Positions 28,172 to 36,500 of a DNA stretch of 64,000 bases are shown here, in pieces. A model generated the notes under the pieces. The model saw nothing but the letters and a program-made list of their open reading frames with translations. It searched no databases and was not told the DNA's origin. The translations under genes and the position numbers were made by a program. Origin of the DNA: Streptomyces sp. Tu6071. GTDB taxonomy: Bacteria > Actinomycetota > Actinomycetes > Streptomycetales > Streptomycetaceae. Positions within the stretch are counted from its first letter, which is position 1. Each line of letters opens with the position of its first letter. The stretch is from NCBI RefSeq assembly GCF_000213055.1, contig NZ_CM001165.1:2193445-2257444 (forward strand), given 5' to 3'.

Positions 28172-28394
28172 GTGCCCATCCTCCCCCTTCGGCCGCCGCG
28201 GCGGAAAAGCCAGGTGCAGGATGCACCGGCTCTCCGCGCACTCGCCCGGGGGCGGACCGTTTCCGAGCCCGTACGAAGTCACTCGTACGGGGTGTGCGCA
28301 CCACGCGGGGCGGCGGGTGCGGCACGTGTTCCCCGGGGTCCCCACCCCGGGTGCGGTTGTCGCTCGAAGCCTCCCCGCGGGACGGGGAGCTTTT

Positions 28395-28411
28395 CGCTAC
28401 GCGTCGTAGCG
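28395..28411. promoter_or_regulatory. Operator-like palindrome CGCTACG-CGT-CGTAGCG
   Basis: A perfect 7+3+7 inverted repeat 75 bases upstream of the TetR start. TetR regulators commonly bind such sites next to their own gene, so autoregulation, and possibly control of the divergent gene, is plausible. Confidence 0.55.
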
Positions 28412-28473
28412 TAACTCCTGAGCGCGTCGCGCGCGCGGTGATCTCGTTCACACCCCGCAGTGCTACTGGCCGG

Positions 28474-28479
28474 TATGGT
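28474..28479 (+). promoter_or_regulatory. -10 box TATGGT, 6 bases before the TetR ATG (leaderless)
   Basis: TATGGT fits TAnnnT and sits 6 bases before the ATG. There is no ribosome-binding site, consistent with a leaderless message. Confidence 0.6.
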
Positions 28480-28485
28480 CACGCC

Positions 28486-29136
28486 ATGCCCGCCTCCGAC
28501 CTGCCCCCGTCCGCCGCGACACCCGCCCCGGCACCGCCCGACCGGCATCGCTCGGGGCGGCCCCGCAGCGCCGCGGCCGATGCCGCGATCCTCGCGGCGA
28601 CGCGCGAGGTGCTCGTCGAGTCGGGCTGGTCGGGGCTGAAGCTCGGGGACGTCGCCGCGCGCGCGGGTGTCGCGAAGACGACGCTCTACCGGCGCTGGGC
28701 GGGCAAGAACGAACTCGTCGTGGACGCGGTCGCCGTGCTCTTCGACGAACTCGAACTCCCGGACTGCGGAAGCCTCGCGGGGGATGTCTCGGCCGTCGTG
28801 CTGCGCTTCGCGCGGCTCCTGGAGCGCCCCGAGACCCGTACCTCGCTCATGGCCGTCATCGCCGAGTCGACGCGCGACGAGGCGCTGCGTGACCGCATCC
28901 GCTCCGCCATCGTCGACCGCCAGAAACGCCTCGTCCTGCTCGGCCGCCGCCGCGCCCAGGACCGCGGCGAGATCGCCCGGGACCCGGACCCGGTCTCGGC
29001 GGCCCGCAACGCCGACCTCATCTTCGACGTCATCGCGGGCACGGTCGTGCACCGGGCGCTGGTGAGCGCGGAGCCGGTGGACGAGGAGTGGTCGCGGCGC
29101 CTCGCGGCGCTGCTCATCGAGGGCCTGGAGGGCTGA
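28486..29136 (+). CDS. TetR-family transcriptional regulator
   Basis: A 216-residue TetR regulator. A Pro/Ala-rich lead of about 25 residues precedes the DNA-binding domain (about 30-80), with its helix-turn-helix LGDVAARAGVAKTTLYRRWAGKNELV. The ligand-binding helical domain follows; its effector cannot be read from sequence. The ATG at 28486 has a -10 box 6 bases upstream and no ribosome-binding site. The frame is open further upstream without similarity. A perfect palindrome 75 bases upstream may be its operator. Its target could include the divergent thioredoxin-TPR gene. It is followed by degenerate tandem repeats. Confidence 0.9.
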   Translation: MPASDLPPSAATPAPAPPDRHRSGRPRSAAADAAILAATREVLVESGWSGLKLGDVAARAGVAKTTLYRRWAGKNELVVDAVAVLFDELELPDCGSLAGDVSAVVLRFARLLERPETRTSLMAVIAESTRDEALRDRIRSAIVDRQKRLVLLGRRRAQDRGEIARDPDPVSAARNADLIFDVIAGTVVHRALVSAEPVDEEWSRRLAALLIEGLEG

Positions 29137-29200
29137 GGAAGGCGGGCGCTCGGGTGGGTGTGGCGTGGTGTGGGGGTACGGGGCGGAGGCGCGGGGGCGC

Positions 29201-29360
29201 GCTCACCGGTGGTGCGGAGGCCGCCGGGGCGGGGGGCGCTCGCCCGTGGTGCGCAACCGGCGAGGGGCGCTCGCCCGTGGCACGAAACCGGCGGGGGCTC
29301 ACCCGTGGTGCGGAGGCCGCCGGGGCGGGTGCGCGCTCACTCGTGGCGCGAGGTGCCGCC
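29201..29360. repeat. Degenerate tandem repeats, about five units of 28-38 bases
   Basis: Units start at about 29201, 29238, 29269, 29297 and 29335 with a GCTC(A/G)CCCGTGGTGCG-type core and a GC-rich tail. The last unit covers the C-terminal codons of the XRE regulator gene. Confidence 0.6.
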
Positions 29361-30227
29361 CGTGCCCCGTACCGCCGTCTCCGGCGCCCGTGCCGCGCTG
29401 TCCGTCAGTCCCCGTAGCAACTCCTCCTCGCGCGAGCCCGGTTCGGCCGTGTAGAGGACGATCCGCTGGTCGTGCTCCTCGTCGAGGAGGACATCGCAGT
29501 CGAGGGTGAGCGGGCCCGCCTCCGGGTGGTGGATCGTCTTGCGGTCCTCGCGGTGGCGCCCCACGAGGCCCTGGTCCCACAGCGCGGCGAAGCGGGAGTT
29601 GCCCGCGCGGGTCTCGGCGACGAGCGCGAGCAGCTCGGGGTCCCCGGGGTAGCGCGCGAGGGCGCGGCGCAGGTCGGCGACGAACGTACGGTCCGTACCG
29701 GCCGCGTCGCTGGACTCGACCAGGACCGTGCCGTCGGCGGGCACGGCCCCGGGGACGGGGAAGCGGCGGCGGATGAAGTTGAGGCGGCCCGGCCCCGGTT
29801 CGCCGAGCAGCGCGGCCCAGGCCGGGTTCCACCACAGCAGGGTCCAGTCGGCGGCGAAGACCGAGGCGGGCGCGTCGCCGAGCCTGCGCAGCAGGCGGCG
29901 TACGCCGGGCGAGACGACGCGGGGCACGGAGCGGGCGGCAGGGGGGCGGAGCCCGGCGAGCAGGTGCAGGTGCTCGTCCTGGTCGGCGTCGAGCCGCAGG
30001 GCGCGCGCGAGAGCCGCGACGACCTGCGCGGACGGGTGGCCGGCGCGGCCTTGTTCCAGGCGTACGACGTAGTCCACGGAGAGCCCGGCGAGCGCGGCCA
30101 GCTCCTCGCGGCGCAGCCCCTTGGCCCGCCGTCCGCGGCCCGCGGGGAGACCGGCCTCCTCGGGGCTGACGCGGTCGCGCCAGCGGCGCAGCGTGGCGCC
30201 GAGACCATCGGCATCCGTGGTGCTCAT
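29337..30227 (-). CDS. XRE-family regulator with MmyB-like ligand domain
   Basis: A 296-residue regulator. Residues about 30-90 form a Cro/C1 helix-turn-helix (LRREELAALAGLSVDYVVRLEQGR). The rest matches the MmyB-like PAS-type domain common in actinomycetes (FAADWTLLWWNPAWAALLGEP, LRRALARYPGDPELLALVAE, FAALWDQGLV, HPEAGPLTLDCDVL), which in structural work binds fatty-acid-like ligands. The ATG at 30227 fits the family start. It is divergent from a short-chain dehydrogenase gene, the usual arrangement in which this regulator controls that gene. Its C-terminal end lies in a tandem repeat and may vary in length between strains. Confidence 0.92.
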   Translation of the reverse strand: MSTTDADGLGATLRRWRDRVSPEEAGLPAGRGRRAKGLRREELAALAGLSVDYVVRLEQGRAGHPSAQVVAALARALRLDADQDEHLHLLAGLRPPAARSVPRVVSPGVRRLLRRLGDAPASVFAADWTLLWWNPAWAALLGEPGPGRLNFIRRRFPVPGAVPADGTVLVESSDAAGTDRTFVADLRRALARYPGDPELLALVAETRAGNSRFAALWDQGLVGRHREDRKTIHHPEAGPLTLDCDVLLDEEHDQRIVLYTAEPGSREEELLRGLTDSAARAPETAVRGTGGTSRHE

Positions 30228-30339
30228 ACGACCAGCCTACGAGCGCGTGTCCGCCAGGTGCGCGGCGAAGGTGGTACGGGCGTTCCTACCGTCGAAGGGT
30301 GCCTGGATAAGGCCGTAGGGGCGGCGCACTCTCGGAGGC

Positions 30340-31041
30340 ATGACCACCACGATCACTCTCATCAGCGGGGCCGCTCGCGGCCTCGGACTCGAAACCGCCC
30401 GCCGTCTGTCGGCGCTCGGCCACACCGTCATCGTCGGCGCCCGCGACGCGGAGCGCGGGCGGGCCGTCGCCGAGGAGGTCGGGGGCCGTTGGGTGGCGCT
30501 CGACGTCGCGGACCCCGCGTCCGTGGAGGCGGCGGCGAAGGACGTCGCGGGGCACGAGGGCCGTATCGACGTCCTGATCAACAACGCGGGCATCACGGGC
30601 CCCCTCAAGGAGGCCGCCGACGTCACGGGCGAGGACGCGCGCGCGGTGTTCGAGGTGAACGTCCTCGGCATCGTGCGGATGACGCACGCCTTCCTGCCGC
30701 TGCTGCGCGAGTCGGCGGATCCGCGCGTCGTCAACGTGACGAGCGGGCTCGGTTCGCAGACGCTCACGCACGACCCGGAGCGCGTCGAGTACTCGGTCGT
30801 CTCGCCGCTCTACACCTCGTCCAAGGCGGCGGTGACGATGCTCACGACGCAGTACGCGCGCGGCGTCGAGGGCGTCCGCTTCAACGCGGCCGACCCCGGC
30901 TACACCGCGACCGACCTCAACCACCACACGGGCACGCAGACCGTCACGGAGGGCACCGACGCGATCGTGGCGCTCGCCACGGAGGACGCGTCGGCGGGCA
31001 CCGGGCGCGCGGTGGACCGCGTGGGCCCGCTGCCGTGGTGA
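30340..31041 (+). CDS. Short-chain dehydrogenase/reductase
   Basis: A 233-residue classical SDR using NAD(P)H. It has the nucleotide-binding SGAARGLG near the N-terminus, NNAG at about 86, the catalytic Ser region NVTSGLG and the YTSSK catalytic Tyr/Lys. The start ATG follows CGGAGGC. The substrate is unknown. It is divergent from the MmyB-like regulator that probably represses it. A strong hairpin ends the transcript 30 bases after the stop. Confidence 0.9.
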   Translation: MTTTITLISGAARGLGLETARRLSALGHTVIVGARDAERGRAVAEEVGGRWVALDVADPASVEAAAKDVAGHEGRIDVLINNAGITGPLKEAADVTGEDARAVFEVNVLGIVRMTHAFLPLLRESADPRVVNVTSGLGSQTLTHDPERVEYSVVSPLYTSSKAAVTMLTTQYARGVEGVRFNAADPGYTATDLNHHTGTQTVTEGTDAIVALATEDASAGTGRAVDRVGPLPW

Positions 31042-31070
31042 CGGGGGGCTGAGAGCGCGGGGGTACACGA

Positions 31071-31109
31071 CGAGGCCGGACACCGCGGGCGAAGCGGGGT
31101 CCGGCCTCG
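31071..31109. terminator. Hairpin after the SDR gene
   Basis: Arms CGAGGCCGGAC and GTCCGGCCTCG pair perfectly, with an extra inner CCGC/GCGG pair set around GGGCGAA. It is flanked by further partial pairing (ACAC/TGTG). Confidence 0.75.
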
Positions 31110-31258
31110 TGTGCGTACGTGTGCGGTGCGCGGGAGCGGTCACCGGCCCGTGCGGGTGCGCGGCCCGCGACGCGGGCGGTTCCCGGCCTGTACGTGTGCG
31201 GGTGCGCGGCCCGTACGTGGGCGCGGTGCGCGGCCCGCGACGCAGGGGGGCGCGCGGC
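31110..31258. repeat. Degenerate short repeats, TACGTG/GCGCGGCCCG type
   Basis: About 150 bases between convergent genes built from recurring GTACGTG, GTGCGCGGCCCG and GCGACGC words, with an irregular period of about 30-45 bases. No ORF is supported. Confidence 0.45.
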
Positions 31259-31263
31259 CCGGA

Positions 31264-31644
31264 TCAGCTCTTCTCGGCCTCGGCGCCGGCTCCGGCCGCG
31301 GCGCGGGCGGCGGGGACGGCCGCCGCGTCCCGCGCGGCGACCTTGGCCTCCAGCTCGGGGGTGATCTTGCGCTCGACGAAGAACGCGGCCGTCGGGATCG
31401 TGCCCGCGATCAGCACCCAGAGCTGCTTGCCGACCTTCCACTTCGCCTTGGAGCCGAGGTCGAAGGCGACGACGAGGTAGACGACGTAGAGCCAGCCGTG
31501 GGCGATGGCGATGACCCGGGTCGGGCCGGAGGCGCCGTCGATGTCGAGCACGTACTTGGCGATGACACCGAGGGTCAGCAGGACCAGCAGCACACCGGTG
31601 ACGTAGGCCATCACGCGGTAGCGGGTCAGCACGCTCTTCTTCAT
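31264..31644 (-). CDS. DUF3817 integral membrane protein
   Basis: A 126-residue protein with three membrane helices: near 10-30 (RVMAYVTGVLLVLLTLGVIA), 44-62 (IAHGWLYVVYLVVAFDLG) and 70-92 (LWVLIAGTIPTAAFFVE). It ends in an Ala/Glu-rich cytoplasmic tail. It matches the DUF3817 family, sometimes grouped with YqhA-like or SdpI-like small membrane proteins; the function is unknown. The ATG start fits the family. A paralogue lies 3.8 kb away at 35142-35486 with the same HG-W/L-YV-Y core. It sits between an SDR gene and a MarR gene. Confidence 0.88.
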   Translation of the reverse strand: MKKSVLTRYRVMAYVTGVLLVLLTLGVIAKYVLDIDGASGPTRVIAIAHGWLYVVYLVVAFDLGSKAKWKVGKQLWVLIAGTIPTAAFFVERKITPELEAKVAARDAAAVPAARAAAGAGAEAEKS

Positions 31645-31751
31645 GGGGGGAGCCTAACCGGGCGGATCGGGCGAACGGTACGCGGGGCGGGCACGCACGC
31701 GAAGCCGCTGGTCAGCCCTGCCGGGCCGGTCGGACGGCCCGTCGGGCCCCG

Positions 31752-32258
31752 TCAGCCCTCGAAGTCGCCGGCCGCGACGCGCAGCGGGCGCAGCAGCGCG
31801 AAGATCTCCGCGCACTCCTCGGCGTCGTACGCGCCGAGGCCGAAGTCCATGTCCATGAGGTCCTTCGTCGCCGCCTCGACGACCTCGCGGCCCTTGGGCG
31901 TGATGGAGGCGAGGGTGCCCCGCCCGTCCTGCGGATTGGGGCGCTTGGCGACGAGACCGGAGCGCACGAGGCGGTCGACGGTGTTGGTCACCGAGGTGGG
32001 GTGGACCATGAGCCGCTCGCCTATCTTCGACATCGGCAGTTCGCCCGCCTTGGAGAAGGTGAGCAGCACGAGCGCCTCGTAGCGCGCGAAGGTCAGCCCG
32101 TACGGCTTGACGACGGCGTCGACCTCGGCGAGGAGGATCTGCTGGGCCCGCATGATCGAGGTGATCGCGGGCATCGAGGGGACGTGTCCCCACCGCTGCC
32201 GCCAGGAGTCATCCGCGCGGGCGATCGGGTCGAAGGAGAGGCTGAGCGGCTTCGGCAC
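31752..32258 (-). CDS. MarR-family transcriptional regulator
   Basis: A 168-residue MarR-type winged-helix dimer. The central part shows the helix-turn-helix and wing: PYGLTFARYEALVLL, LPMSKIGERLMVHPTSVTN, VDRLVRSGLVAKRPNPQDGR. The start ATG at 32258 has no strong ribosome-binding site. It is followed downstream by a DUF3817 gene 107 bases away and sits close to the start of an MFS exporter gene's end. I recall an orthologue near icm genes in S. coelicolor; no target can be stated here. Confidence 0.9.
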   Translation of the reverse strand: MPKPLSLSFDPIARADDSWRQRWGHVPSMPAITSIMRAQQILLAEVDAVVKPYGLTFARYEALVLLTFSKAGELPMSKIGERLMVHPTSVTNTVDRLVRSGLVAKRPNPQDGRGTLASITPKGREVVEAATKDLMDMDFGLGAYDAEECAEIFALLRPLRVAAGDFEG

Positions 32259-32279
32259 GTCCCCGACCCTACCGGCCGG

Positions 32280-33587
32280 TCATATCGTGGTCAGCCCCGT
32301 CTCATCCTTCGGCCCCCGGGCGTCCGGGACACGGCGCGCGCGGCGCGCGGCGAGGGCGAGCGGGAGGCAGCAGACGGTACCGAGGAGCCCCGCCCCCGCG
32401 ACGACGAGGTGCGGGTCGAGCCGTTCGGCGACGGCTCCCGCGAGGGCCGTGCCGAGGCCCTGCGCGGTCATGAGCCCGGCGGTCTGCACGGTCATCGCGC
32501 GGCCCCGCAGCTCCACCGGCACGGAGTCGACGAACCAGCGGTCGAGCCCGAGGGTGTACGCGGCCGAGGCGCCGGTCACGAAGAGGAGGGCGAGCAGCGG
32601 CAGGTAGCCGGGGCGCAGCAGGCACAGGGCGAGCGGGAGGGTGCCGAGCGCGGCGAGCGGGAGGGCGAGGCGGGCGCGGGCCGCGGGGGTGAGGAGGGTC
32701 CCGGCGAGCAGTTCACCGGTGATCATCCCGGCGGAGATCGCGGCGAGCAGCAGCCCGAGGCCCGCGCCGCCGACGCCGAGTGAGGCGGCGTAGGGCGCGG
32801 CGAGCCCTTCGGGGACGACGGCGAAGGCCGGCGGCAGCCAGAAGAGGAGGAGCGCGAGGCGCGGCCCGCGCAGGGCGAGGACGGCGCGGACGCCGGAGAG
32901 CGAGTCGCGGACGAGCCCGCCGGCGGCGGTGCGGGCGCGGGCGGGGCGGCGGCGCGTACCGAGCCGGAGCAGGGTGGCGGAGCCGAGGAAGGTCGCGAGC
33001 GTGACGAGGAGCGCCCCGCGCGGCGGTACGAGCACGAGCAGCAGCCCCCCGACGCCGTACCCGCCGAGCAGCGCGGTCTGCGAGACGATCCGCAGCAGCG
33101 AGCGCCCGAGGACGAAGGCCTCGCCGTCCCCGAGGATGTCGCCGAGCGTCGCCATCCGCGTCCCCGCGAACACGGGCGCGACGAGCGCGAGCACGACGCG
33201 CAGCGCGAGCAGCCCCGCGACGGGCGTGACGGGCAGCGCCATGACCGCGACGCAAGCGGCACAGACGAGATCGCAGCCGACGAGCACCCGCCGCGCCGGA
33301 TACCGGTCGGCGAGCCCCGCGAGCAGGGTCCCGCCGAGCAGGTAGGGCAGCAGGCCGAGCGCGAAGGCGAGGGCGGAGAGGAAGGGGGAGCCGGTGAGCG
33401 CGAAGACGAGGACAGTGAGGGCGATCTCGCTGACGACGGTGCCGAGGAGGGAGCAGAGGTGGGCGAGGAAGACGGCACGGAACTCGGGGATGCGGAAGAG
33501 GGCGAGATAGCGGGGATGGGGGGCGGTGGGGGCGGTGGGGTTGGTGGGCGTGATCGGCGTCGGGGTGGGGGCGTTGTGCTCGGGCAT
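32280..33587 (-). CDS. MFS transporter, probable drug exporter
   Basis: A 435-residue major facilitator with about 12 helices. A Pro/Thr-rich cytoplasmic N-terminus (to about 25) precedes FRIPEFRAVFLAHLCSLLGTVVSEIALTV, typical of actinomycete exporter families that are often named after DHA1/enterobactin-type exporters. The loop-2 motif LADRYPARRVLVGCD is visible. The substrate is unknown. I took the ATG at 33587; an upstream start would add residues rich in Pro without similarity. It is divergent from an ArsR-type regulator 84 bases away, which is probably its repressor. Confidence 0.88.
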   Translation of the reverse strand: MPEHNAPTPTPITPTNPTAPTAPHPRYLALFRIPEFRAVFLAHLCSLLGTVVSEIALTVLVFALTGSPFLSALAFALGLLPYLLGGTLLAGLADRYPARRVLVGCDLVCAACVAVMALPVTPVAGLLALRVVLALVAPVFAGTRMATLGDILGDGEAFVLGRSLLRIVSQTALLGGYGVGGLLLVLVPPRGALLVTLATFLGSATLLRLGTRRRPARARTAAGGLVRDSLSGVRAVLALRGPRLALLLFWLPPAFAVVPEGLAAPYAASLGVGGAGLGLLLAAISAGMITGELLAGTLLTPAARARLALPLAALGTLPLALCLLRPGYLPLLALLFVTGASAAYTLGLDRWFVDSVPVELRGRAMTVQTAGLMTAQGLGTALAGAVAERLDPHLVVAGAGLLGTVCCLPLALAARRARRVPDARGPKDETGLTTI

Positions 33588-33670
33588 GGGGCGAGCATCG
33601 GGGGGCGGGGGCGCCGGACGTATCGTTTCGGCTCCGGCCGAATCGGCGGGCGGGAAAGACGAGGGCGAGC

Positions 33671-34654
33671 GTGGCACAGCGTCTGCATCTGGGGGACCGG
33701 GACCTGTTGCGGTGCCGGTTCGCGTTCTCGCCGTTGTGGGAGACGCAGGAGGCGGTCCGTACGCTGACACGGCCCGACCGCTTCCCGTACCACCACGGGC
33801 GGCTGGACCGGATGCGCGCGGCGGCGGCCGGGCTCGACCTGCGGCCGCTGTGGCGACTCATGCCGCACCGGGGCCACTCCCCCGACTTCTGGGCGCCGCC
33901 GCCGGACGGAGCGACGGCGGAGATCGGGGAGGAGCTGGCGCGGGTACGGGCGACCGATCCCGCCGCCGCGCGCAGGGACCTCGCGACGGCATTGCGTTCG
34001 GTACGGGGCGGTACGGAGTCGGCGTGGGGGCGCGCACTGCTCGCCGAGCCCGCGCGGGCCGTGGCGGAGGCGGCGGATCTCCTCGAACGGGCCTGGCACG
34101 CGCTCGTGGAGCCGGAGTGGCCCCGGCTGCGGGCGCTGCTCGAAGCGGACGTGGCGCACCACGCGCGGCGGCTCGCGGAGCTGGGGCTCGGCGGGCTGCT
34201 GCCCGAACTGGACACGCGGGTCCGCTGGGAGGGCCGGACGCTCACGGTGGACAAGCGCGGCGACCACGAGCGGTGGCTGCGGGGCGAGGGCCTGGTTCTC
34301 ATGCCGAGCGTCCACACGTGGCCGGACGTCGTGACGGGCGTCGAGGAACCGTTCCAGCCGACGCTGGTCTACCCGGCGCGGGGCCTCGCCTCGCTGTGGA
34401 CGGGAGTGCCGGAACGGGCGCCGGACGCGCTCGTGGGGATTCTCGGCGCGGGCCGCGCGGCGGTGCTCGCGGCGCTGGCGGTCCCGGGCACGACGAGCGG
34501 CCTCGCCGACCGCCTCGGCCTCGCCCCCTCCTCGGTCTCGGCCCACCTGACGTCCCTGCGCACGGCGGGCCTCCTCCACGCCCGCCGCTACGGGCGCGAG
34601 GTCGTGTACCGGCGCACGGGGCTGGGGACGGCGTTGGCGGAGGGGAAGGGGTGA
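33671..34654 (+). CDS. ArsR-type regulator with N-terminal DUF5937-like domain
   Basis: A 327-residue regulator. The N-terminal 240 residues resemble the DUF5937 family (YHHGRLDRMRAAAAGLDLRPLW, PDVVTG), whose function is unknown. The C-terminal 80 residues are an ArsR winged helix (LAALAVPGTTSGLADRLGLAPSSVSAHLTSL, LLHARRYGREVVYRRT). No metal-binding Cys cluster is seen, so a small-molecule ligand is more likely. The GTG start follows GAGGGCGAGC. It is divergent from the MFS exporter gene, which suggests control of that gene. Confidence 0.85.
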   Translation: MAQRLHLGDRDLLRCRFAFSPLWETQEAVRTLTRPDRFPYHHGRLDRMRAAAAGLDLRPLWRLMPHRGHSPDFWAPPPDGATAEIGEELARVRATDPAAARRDLATALRSVRGGTESAWGRALLAEPARAVAEAADLLERAWHALVEPEWPRLRALLEADVAHHARRLAELGLGGLLPELDTRVRWEGRTLTVDKRGDHERWLRGEGLVLMPSVHTWPDVVTGVEEPFQPTLVYPARGLASLWTGVPERAPDALVGILGAGRAAVLAALAVPGTTSGLADRLGLAPSSVSAHLTSLRTAGLLHARRYGREVVYRRTGLGTALAEGKG

Positions 34655-34784
34655 GGCGCATTCCCGACGTGCACGACCTCCGTGTGGCCGCCTGACAGGC
34701 CCCCACCCGCCAGGCACCACGGCTCCGCACGTACGCGCGCGCACGGGCCACCCCCTCGGCCCCGCGGACTCACCCGCACAGCAC

Positions 34785-34818
34785 CCGGGCCCCCTCGCGC
34801 GCACGCGACGGGGCCCGG
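34785..34818. terminator. Bidirectional hairpin between convergent genes
   Basis: Arms CCGGGCCCC-c-TCGCG and CGCGA-c-GGGGCCCGG pair around the loop CGCA, with one symmetrical C-C mismatch. It lies 19 bases from the thiamine-binding-like stop codon. Confidence 0.75.
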
Positions 34819-34836
34819 AACGGGAAGCTGTCGGGT

Positions 34837-35145
34837 TCAGGACTTCGGGGTGTCCTCGCCCAGGATGCGGTCGATCGTCTCGACCTTGCGGGTGAGGCCG
34901 TCCTCGACGCCGGGGCGGATGTCCGCCTTGAGGACGAGCGACACGCGCGAGCTGCGGGCCTCGACGGCGGCGGTGGCGCGCTTGACGACGTCCATGACCT
35001 CGTCCCACTCGCCCTCGATGCTCGTGAACATCGCGTCGGTGCGGTGCGGCAGGCCGGATTCGCGGACGACGCGGACCGCTTCGGCCACGTACTCGCCGAC
35101 CTCCTCGCCGACGCCGAGCGGGGAGACGGAGAAGGCGACGATCAT
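34837..35145 (-). CDS. MTH1187-type thiamine-binding-like protein
   Basis: A 102-residue protein of the MTH1187/YkoF-like ferredoxin-fold family, members of which bind thiamine or its pyrimidine. It starts [11 protein letters not shown] and includes the conserved [22 protein letters not shown] single domain without membrane segments, so cytoplasmic. The start ATG overlaps the stop of the upstream DUF3817 gene by 4 bases (ATGA), so the two are translationally coupled. Thiamine binding is a family property and not visible directly. Confidence 0.87.
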   Translation of the reverse strand: MIVAFSVSPLGVGEEVGEYVAEAVRVVRESGLPHRTDAMFTSIEGEWDEVMDVVKRATAAVEARSSRVSLVLKADIRPGVEDGLTRKVETIDRILGEDTPKS

Positions 35146-35486
35146 GCGTTCACGATCCCTTCGCGCCGGGCGCGGCCGGCGATGACCGCGTCCTCGGCCT
35201 CGCGCTTGAGCTTGCGCTCGGCGAAGAAGCCGCCGGTGGGCAGGACGGAGAGGACGAAGTAGAGGATGCCGCGCCCCGCGGACCACTTGGCGCGGTTCCA
35301 GGCGTCGATCCAGAAGATCACGTAGAGGACGAAGAGCACGCCGTGGACCATGCCCATGACCGGCACGGCGTTGAAGTCGGTGGTGCGCTTGAGGATCGAG
35401 CACACGAGCAGGAGGAGGAAGGAGACCGCCTCGGGGGCCGAGACCAGGCGGAGGCGGCGGAGGGCGGAGGCTGTCTTGATGTCCAC
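35142..35486 (-). CDS. DUF3817 integral membrane protein, second paralogue
   Basis: A 114-residue protein with three membrane helices: about 18-33 ([14 protein letters not shown]), 42-60 ([18 protein letters not shown]) and 72-90 ([18 protein letters not shown]). A basic tail follows. It is similar in layout and motifs to the DUF3817 gene at 31264-31644. It is transcribed leftward with the MTH1187 gene. The ATG at 35486 has GAAAGTTCCGCGCC before it, a weak ribosome-binding site. Function unknown; the pairing with a thiamine-binding-like protein hints at a transport-related role only as inference. Confidence 0.85.
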   Translation of the reverse strand: MDIKTASALRRLRLVSAPEAVSFLLLLVCSILKRTTDFNAVPVMGMVHGVLFVLYVIFWIDAWNRAKWSAGRGILYFVLSVLPTGGFFAERKLKREAEDAVIAGRARREGIVNA

Positions 35487-35861
35487 GGCGCGGAACTTTC
35501 GGTCGGGGGTCGGGAGGAGCGGACGGGATGGGGAGGTCCGCGCACGCTCTCACACGATCTTGTGAACGCGCGCACAAGCCGCCTCATTCTCGCAGCCCGC
35601 CGGGGCGGGGAGGGATGGGGGTGGGGTGGCCCTGCTCACGCCGCCGTCGCGATCCCGCGCTCCCGCCCTTGGCACCCGGAGGCAGGGGCGCACGCGACGA
35701 CACCACACGCGCCACCCCGGCCCACCCGCACCACCCCTGGTCCCCCGCGCGCCGTCTCCGGCGCCCCACGCGCCCCTGAGGTCTCTCGGGGTCGGATCTC
35801 CGGGACGATTCAGGGTCGAAACGGCTCCCGGGGACGCCCGGCGCCCAGTACCTTCGAAGGC

Positions 35862-36500
35862 GTGGCTCACCTCCGACTCCAGGGCAGCAAAGTGCTCGCC
35901 GTCCAGCTCACCGGCGATGCCGTGCGGGCGAAGAACGGCTCGATGGTCGCGTACGACGGCCGGATGAACTTCAAGAAGCTCTCCGGCGGCGGCGACGGCC
36001 TGCGCGGCATGGTCACGCGCCGGCTCACGGGGGAGCAGATGGAGGTGATGGAGGTGCGCGGCGAGGGCACGTGCTGGTTCGCCGACCGGGCGACGGAGAT
36101 CAGCGTCGTGAGCCTGCGCGGCGAGACGCTGTACGTGGAGGCGAGCAATCTGCTGTGCACGGATGCCGGGCTGCGCACGGGGACGACGTTCACGGGCCTG
36201 CGCGGGGCGAGCCAGGGGCAGGGGCTCTTCACGACGACGGTCGAGGGGAGCGGGCAGGCGGCGTTGCTCTCGGACGGGCCCGCGATGGCGCTGCGGGTCA
36301 GCTCCGCGTACCCCCTCCAGGTCGACCCCGGCGCGTACGTGGCGCACCAGGGGCAGTTGCGCCAGCACTTCCAGTCCGGCGTCAACTTCCGCACGGTGAT
36401 GGGCGAAGGGGGCGGCGAGGCGTTCCAGATCCGGTTCGAGGGCGAGGGTGTCGTGTGGGTGCAGCCGAGCGAGCGGAAGACGTTCGGGGGTGACCTCTGA
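35862..36500 (+). CDS. AIM24-family protein, first of three
   Basis: A 212-residue protein of the AIM24 (TRAP-like) beta-barrel family. It shows the family pattern of repeated short beta strands with Gly turns: NGSMVAYDGRMNFKK, GEGTCWFADRATEISVV, GLFTTTVEGSG and GAYVAHQG. The fungal member acts in mitochondrial inner-membrane organisation; bacterial roles are unknown. No signal peptide or membrane helix is seen. The GTG at 35862 is the most likely start from similarity to its neighbours, but the ribosome-binding site is poor (GAAGG close to the start). The stop overlaps the next gene by one base (TGATG). Confidence 0.85.
   Translation: MAHLRLQGSKVLAVQLTGDAVRAKNGSMVAYDGRMNFKKLSGGGDGLRGMVTRRLTGEQMEVMEVRGEGTCWFADRATEISVVSLRGETLYVEASNLLCTDAGLRTGTTFTGLRGASQGQGLFTTTVEGSGQAALLSDGPAMALRVSSAYPLQVDPGAYVAHQGQLRQHFQSGVNFRTVMGEGGGEAFQIRFEGEGVVWVQPSERKTFGGDL

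Larger units (their letters stand above)
28172..28485. promoter_or_regulatory. 314-base divergent region with TetR-type operator
   Basis: Between the thioredoxin-TPR gene and the TetR gene. It contains the palindrome at 28395-28411 and a leaderless-type -10 box at 28474-28479. Otherwise nothing recognisable. Confidence 0.5.

Noticed and set aside
29201..29360. CRISPR array
   Set aside because: The repeat units are degenerate and of unequal length, with no unique spacers and no cas genes.
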